Shown: one piece after another, positions 13,038 through 15,686 of the stretch
Layout: every line of letters starts with the position of its first letter
Numbering within the stretch: position 1 is the first letter of the stretch
Made by a program: the position numbers and the translations under genes
Origin: CAZTYW01 sp964617695
GTDB taxonomy: Bacteria; Chloroflexota; Dehalococcoidia; UBA2247; RBG-13-53-26
NCBI GenBank assembly: GCA_964617695.1
Contig: CAZTYW010000046.1
Coordinates: 1 to 15,686, forward strand
Direction: 5' to 3'
Length of the DNA stretch: 15,686 nt
Notes under the pieces: model-generated
Told to the model about the DNA's origin: nothing
The model's database searches: none
Seen by the model: only the letters and a program-made list of their open reading frames with translations

Positions 13038-13814
13038 TTACTTGCTCTCTTGCGTCTTCTCCGAAGAACCTCTGTTCACAAAGGCCGAAATCAAGTCCAT
13101 CGGCAGCGGGAAGATCACCATGTTGGTTCTCTCGGTGGCTATCTCGGTGAGAGTTCCGAGGTAGCGCAGTTGCAGAGCAGACGGCTGCGTAGCGATCACG
13201 GCAGCGGCCTGGGCCAACTTTTCTGACGCCTCATATTCGCCCTGCGCATGTACGATCTTGGCTCTTCTTTCACGTTCTGCCTCGGCCTGTGCCGCCATTG
13301 CCCTCTGCATGGTGTCCGGCAACGTCACGTCCTTTACCTCAACTGTGCTCACCTTCACGCCCCAGGGGTCAGTCTGCTCGTCGACAATCCTTTGTAGCGT
13401 GGCATTGATCTTGTCCCGCTCGCCGAGCAGTTCGTCGAGCTCTGACTGCCCCAGCACGCTCCGCAGGGTCGTCTGCGAGATGAGCGAGGTAGCTCGAATA
13501 TAGTCAGCCACCTTGAGCACAGCATCATCCGGGTTGATCACCCTGAGGTAGACAACCGCGTTGACCCTGACAGTAACGTTGTCCCGAGTGATTATTTCCT
13601 GCTCCGGGACGTCCATGGTAACCACCCGCGTATCCACCCTCCACATACGGTCAACGAAGGGGATGATGAATCGAAGCCCTGGCTCCTTTATGCCGATGAA
13701 CCGCCCCAACCGAAGAACGACACCGCGCTCATATTGGGCCACGACTTTGATTGCCGCAGGGAGGATAAAGATCGCCAGTATGGCTATACCAGCAAGGATC
13801 CACAAGTACTGCAT
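13038..13814 (-). CDS. Slipin (stomatin/prohibitin, SPFH-domain membrane protein)
   Basis: The 258-residue protein has one N-terminal hydrophobic segment (about 4-23) followed by an SPFH domain: AQYERGVVLRLGRF (27-40), GLRFIIPFVDRMWRVD (46-61) and DVPEQEIITRDNVTVRVNAVVYLRV, then a charged Ala/Glu-rich helical stretch typical of slipin oligomers (AAQAEAERERRAKI). Slipins scaffold membrane microdomains and are usually encoded beside an NfeD protease, as here: only four bases separate it from the upstream NfeD gene, and its AGGAGGTGA ribosome site overlaps the NfeD stop codon. In archaeal relatives the NfeD protease cleaves the slipin C-terminus. ATG start; translation is probably coupled. Confidence 0.94.
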   Translation of the reverse strand: MQYLWILAGIAILAIFILPAAIKVVAQYERGVVLRLGRFIGIKEPGLRFIIPFVDRMWRVDTRVVTMDVPEQEIITRDNVTVRVNAVVYLRVINPDDAVLKVADYIRATSLISQTTLRSVLGQSELDELLGERDKINATLQRIVDEQTDPWGVKVSTVEVKDVTLPDTMQRAMAAQAEAERERRAKIVHAQGEYEASEKLAQAAAVIATQPSALQLRYLGTLTEIATERTNMVIFPLPMDLISAFVNRGSSEKTQESK

Positions 13815-13818
13815 TCCC

Positions 13819-15165
13819 TCACCTCCTGTTTGGTCTCCTGGTCACCTTTAACTTGAGCCCTTCGACTTTTGTGACTATGACTTCCTCACCCGCCTCAATT
13901 GTACCATTTTCGGCGCAGGCGTTCCATCGCTCCCCTTCGATGAGGACTGTTCCGCGGGGTTCGAGCGGCGTCGAAGCTATGGCAGTCTGTCCCAGCAGTC
14001 CTTCCCGGCCGGTGGTCACCCGGCGTCGGTGTGCTCTGATAATGGCAGTGATGATGAATATCGAAATAGCGCTGAAAAAGGTCACCACCCCGGCAATAAG
14101 CCTGGGGTCTATGGACAACGGGCTGCCGCTGAACAGGATGAATGAGCCCAGCACCAGCGAGATGACGCCCCCCACGGTCAATAACCCGAAGGTCGTAGTG
14201 AACACTTCAGCTACAAAGAGAATGAAGGCCAGGACGATCAGCAGTATCCCGGCATAGTTTGCCTCGAGCACGCCCAGGGAATATATGGAAAGGAAGAGAC
14301 AAATACCGCCCGTTACACCGGGTAGAATCAGCCCTGGGTGGAACAGCTCTATCATGATGCCGAGGGTGGCGATGCTGAGGAGTATGTAGGCGATGTTGGG
14401 ATCGGTGATGGCCAGGAGAAAGCGCTCGATCGTGGTCATGTCGACTTGATTGATGTAGGCGTCGTTCGTCTGAAGTGTGACCACCTCCCCGCTTTGAAGG
14501 GTTACCTGCCATCCATCGAGCTGGTCAATCAGGTCCGACAGGGTTTCGGCCCCCATGTCTACCAGTGGCGGATCGAGATACGGGGAATCGAGTCCCAACT
14601 CCTCCCAGCCCTCGATTTCGTCAAGCCCGAGTGCTTCCTGGTCCGTGTACGAGGCGGCTTCTGCTACCGCTGCTGCCGCGGCCTTCTTATTGCGGCCACG
14701 GCTTTCGGCAATGCTCTCGATCCAGGCGATGGTGTCCTGTGTTATCTTTTTCTTCATGGTCTCGTCTATCTCTTCACCGCCGCCGGCCACGGGACTGGCC
14801 GCACCGATGCGGCTGCCGGGCGCCATCGCCGCTACGTGAGCGGAGATTGTAATGAACGTCCCGGCTGATCCTGCCCAGGGGTCAACGTACACTACCACTG
14901 GGACTTCGGCGGTCGTGATGCGGTTGACTATGTCCTGCGTCGATGACAGCAAGCCGCCCGGGGTGTCCATAGTGATAATGCAGACCTCGGCGTTGTTCTT
15001 CTCTGCCTCACTGATGCCGCGCTCGATGTAGTCTGCCAGGGTGGGCCCGACTATTCCGTCAATCGTGAGTATGTCGATTTCGGGCGCGACAGCACTGGCG
15101 CTGGCTGTACACAGAACAGCGAGAAGTATAGGAAGCAGGAAAAGAAGGCATGCTTTCTTCGGCAT
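13819..15165 (-). CDS. NfeD-family membrane protease, ClpP-class serine protease domain
   Basis: This long-form NfeD protein has about 448 residues. A signal peptide occupies roughly 1-27 (KK then a hydrophobic core and ASASA). The ClpP-like domain follows, with MDTPGGLL (66-73), the nucleophile Ser100 in WAGSAGTF and the general-base lysine among Lys138-140 in DETMKKK; these match the Ser/Lys dyad described for Pyrococcus 1510-N. Four or so membrane helices (about 255-395) and a C-terminal OB-fold NfeD domain (about 400-445) complete it. The ATG at 15165 was chosen because it directly precedes the signal peptide; a longer frame to 15219 would include the predicted -10 box. No clear ribosome site precedes this ATG. 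The slipin partner follows after four bases. Confidence 0.93.
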   Translation of the reverse strand: MPKKACLLFLLPILLAVLCTASASAVAPEIDILTIDGIVGPTLADYIERGISEAEKNNAEVCIITMDTPGGLLSSTQDIVNRITTAEVPVVVYVDPWAGSAGTFITISAHVAAMAPGSRIGAASPVAGGGEEIDETMKKKITQDTIAWIESIAESRGRNKKAAAAAVAEAASYTDQEALGLDEIEGWEELGLDSPYLDPPLVDMGAETLSDLIDQLDGWQVTLQSGEVVTLQTNDAYINQVDMTTIERFLLAITDPNIAYILLSIATLGIMIELFHPGLILPGVTGGICLFLSIYSLGVLEANYAGILLIVLAFILFVAEVFTTTFGLLTVGGVISLVLGSFILFSGSPLSIDPRLIAGVVTFFSAISIFIITAIIRAHRRRVTTGREGLLGQTAIASTPLEPRGTVLIEGERWNACAENGTIEAGEEVIVTKVEGLKLKVTRRPNRR

Positions 15166-15192
15166 CTGGGTGAGTCTAGGGGCTCCACGTCC

Positions 15193-15221
15193 ATTATATG
15201 GCAGCCCATGGCTTTGCACAA
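15193..15221 (-). promoter_or_regulatory. Predicted promoter of the NfeD-slipin operon
   Basis: On the reverse strand a perfect TATAAT (15198-15193) is preceded, 17 bases away, by a poor -35, TTGTGC (15221-15216). The start near 15186 would give a leader of about 20 bases before the ATG at 15165. This supports the shorter NfeD reading frame. Confidence 0.45.
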
Positions 15222-15303
15222 GATGAGAGGTTGGTTGGCAGGACGGTCCCTGGCTGCTTGGGTCTGACAGCGCGGGGTGTGCATCGTGGGTGGGGTCTGT
15301 TGG

Positions 15304-15312
15304 TGGTATAAT
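15304..15312 (+). promoter_or_regulatory. Extended -10 promoter directly before smpB
   Basis: TGGTATAAT (15304-15312) is a TGnTATAAT extended -10 element. No good -35 lies 16-18 bases upstream, as is common for this promoter class. The expected start, about 7 bases after the box, coincides with the GTG start codon at 15321, so the message may have almost no leader. Confidence 0.55.
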
Positions 15313-15320
15313 TAGGGGTT

Positions 15321-15686
15321 GTGGAAACGAGCAGGACGATAAGCGTCAATCGCAAGGCGCGGTATCAATACAGCGTTGACGAGACCGTGGAAGCAGGTCT
15401 GGCGCTAACTGGCACCGAGATCAAGTCCATCCGGGCGGGCAAGGTCAGTCTGGCACAGTCCTACGCCAGGCCGGAGCGCGGGGAGCTCTGGCTGTTCCAT
15501 GCGCATATCGCGCCCTATGACAAGGGCAATCGTTACAACCATGAGCCGGAGCGACCCAGAAAGCTGTTGATGCATCGCGGCGAGATCAACGATCTGGCTG
15601 GTAAGACAACCGCAAAAGGGTTCACCCTGGTGCCTCTGAGGCTGTACATCAAGAAGGGGCGGGCCAAGCTGGAGTTGGGGTTGGGG
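15321..15686 (+). CDS. smpB: SsrA-binding protein SmpB (partial, C-terminus missing)
   Basis: SmpB binds tmRNA (SsrA) and takes it to stalled ribosomes for trans-translation. The 122 visible residues show the family pattern: VNRKARYQYSVDETVEAG near 9-26, LTGTEIKSIRAGKVSL near 29-44, SYARPERGELWLFHAHIAPYD, then NRYNHEPERPRKLLMH (71-86) and LRLYIKKGRAKLELGLG at the window edge. The remaining C-terminal tail, about 30-40 residues in the family, is outside the window. The GTG at 15321 is chosen from family length and from the lack of any upstream in-frame room after the TATAAT box; AGGGG ends only two bases before it, too close for a normal ribosome site. No ssrA gene is seen. Confidence 0.95.
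   Translation, partial: METSRTISVNRKARYQYSVDETVEAGLALTGTEIKSIRAGKVSLAQSYARPERGELWLFHAHIAPYDKGNRYNHEPERPRKLLMHRGEINDLAGKTTAKGFTLVPLRLYIKKGRAKLELGLG

Noticed and set aside
12976..13164. Short plus-strand open frames starting in the loop of the intergenic hairpin
   Set aside because: They run antisense into the slipin gene and have no ribosome site or recognisable product.
15166..15320. A tmRNA (ssrA) gene or other RNA beside smpB
   Set aside because: The 155-base gap holds only two divergent promoters; no tRNA-like ends or tag reading frame are visible.

Overview
The window carries ordinary bacterial chromosomal DNA, dense with genes and fairly GC-rich, and contains no mobile element, CRISPR array, tRNA or rRNA that I can see. 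Gene content (lower-ligand cobalamin assembly under a B12 riboswitch, acyl-CoA catabolism, a ClpP-class NfeD plus slipin pair, and an SmpB of this type) is compatible with a Chloroflexota lineage such as Dehalococcoidia. That placement is an impression from protein similarity, not a computed result.

Layout. (1) 1-1104, minus strand: a biotin-protein ligase without the DNA-binding domain, followed by a nitroreductase cut by the window edge. (2) 1105-1352: a divergent intergenic region with two good sigma-70-type promoters and three copies of the 7-mer AGAATCC. (3) 1353-2507: an acyl-CoA dehydrogenase. (4) 2583-6772: a promoter, a compact cobalamin riboswitch, an intrinsic terminator, and then cobT, cobS, cobC, a PP-loop ATPase of the diphthine-ammonia-ligase type, and cobU. 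These cob genes cover all four nucleotide-loop assembly steps (CobU activates adenosylcobinamide, CobT makes alpha-ribazole phosphate, CobS joins them, CobC removes the phosphate), which suits corrinoid salvage. (5) 6785-7379: a monocistronic-looking hypoxanthine phosphoribosyltransferase with its own promoter and a small hairpin at the predicted transcript start. (6) 7463-12934: a tightly packed six-gene operon with an atypical crotonase, a PHP phosphoesterase-like protein, a canonical enoyl-CoA hydratase, a sirtuin, an acyl-CoA synthetase carrying the PX4GK acetylation motif, and a heme-O-synthase-like UbiA prenyltransferase. (7) 12964-12992: a strong hairpin between converging transcription units. 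(8) 13038-15165, minus strand: a membrane ClpP-class protease (long NfeD) and slipin operon. (9) 15304-15686: an extended -10 promoter directly before smpB, which runs off the end.

The points most worth a second look are: two genes (cobS, hpt) whose ribosome binding site and conserved N-terminus point to CTG start codons; the PP-loop ATPase translationally coupled into the B12 operon; the very short loop in the riboswitch where the P7 arm normally sits; the sirtuin next to its likely acyl-CoA synthetase target; the AGAATCC sites overlapping two divergent -10 boxes; and an apparently leaderless smpB. I found no wholly new system that I could defend; the PP-loop gene in the cob operon is the best candidate for undescribed function.
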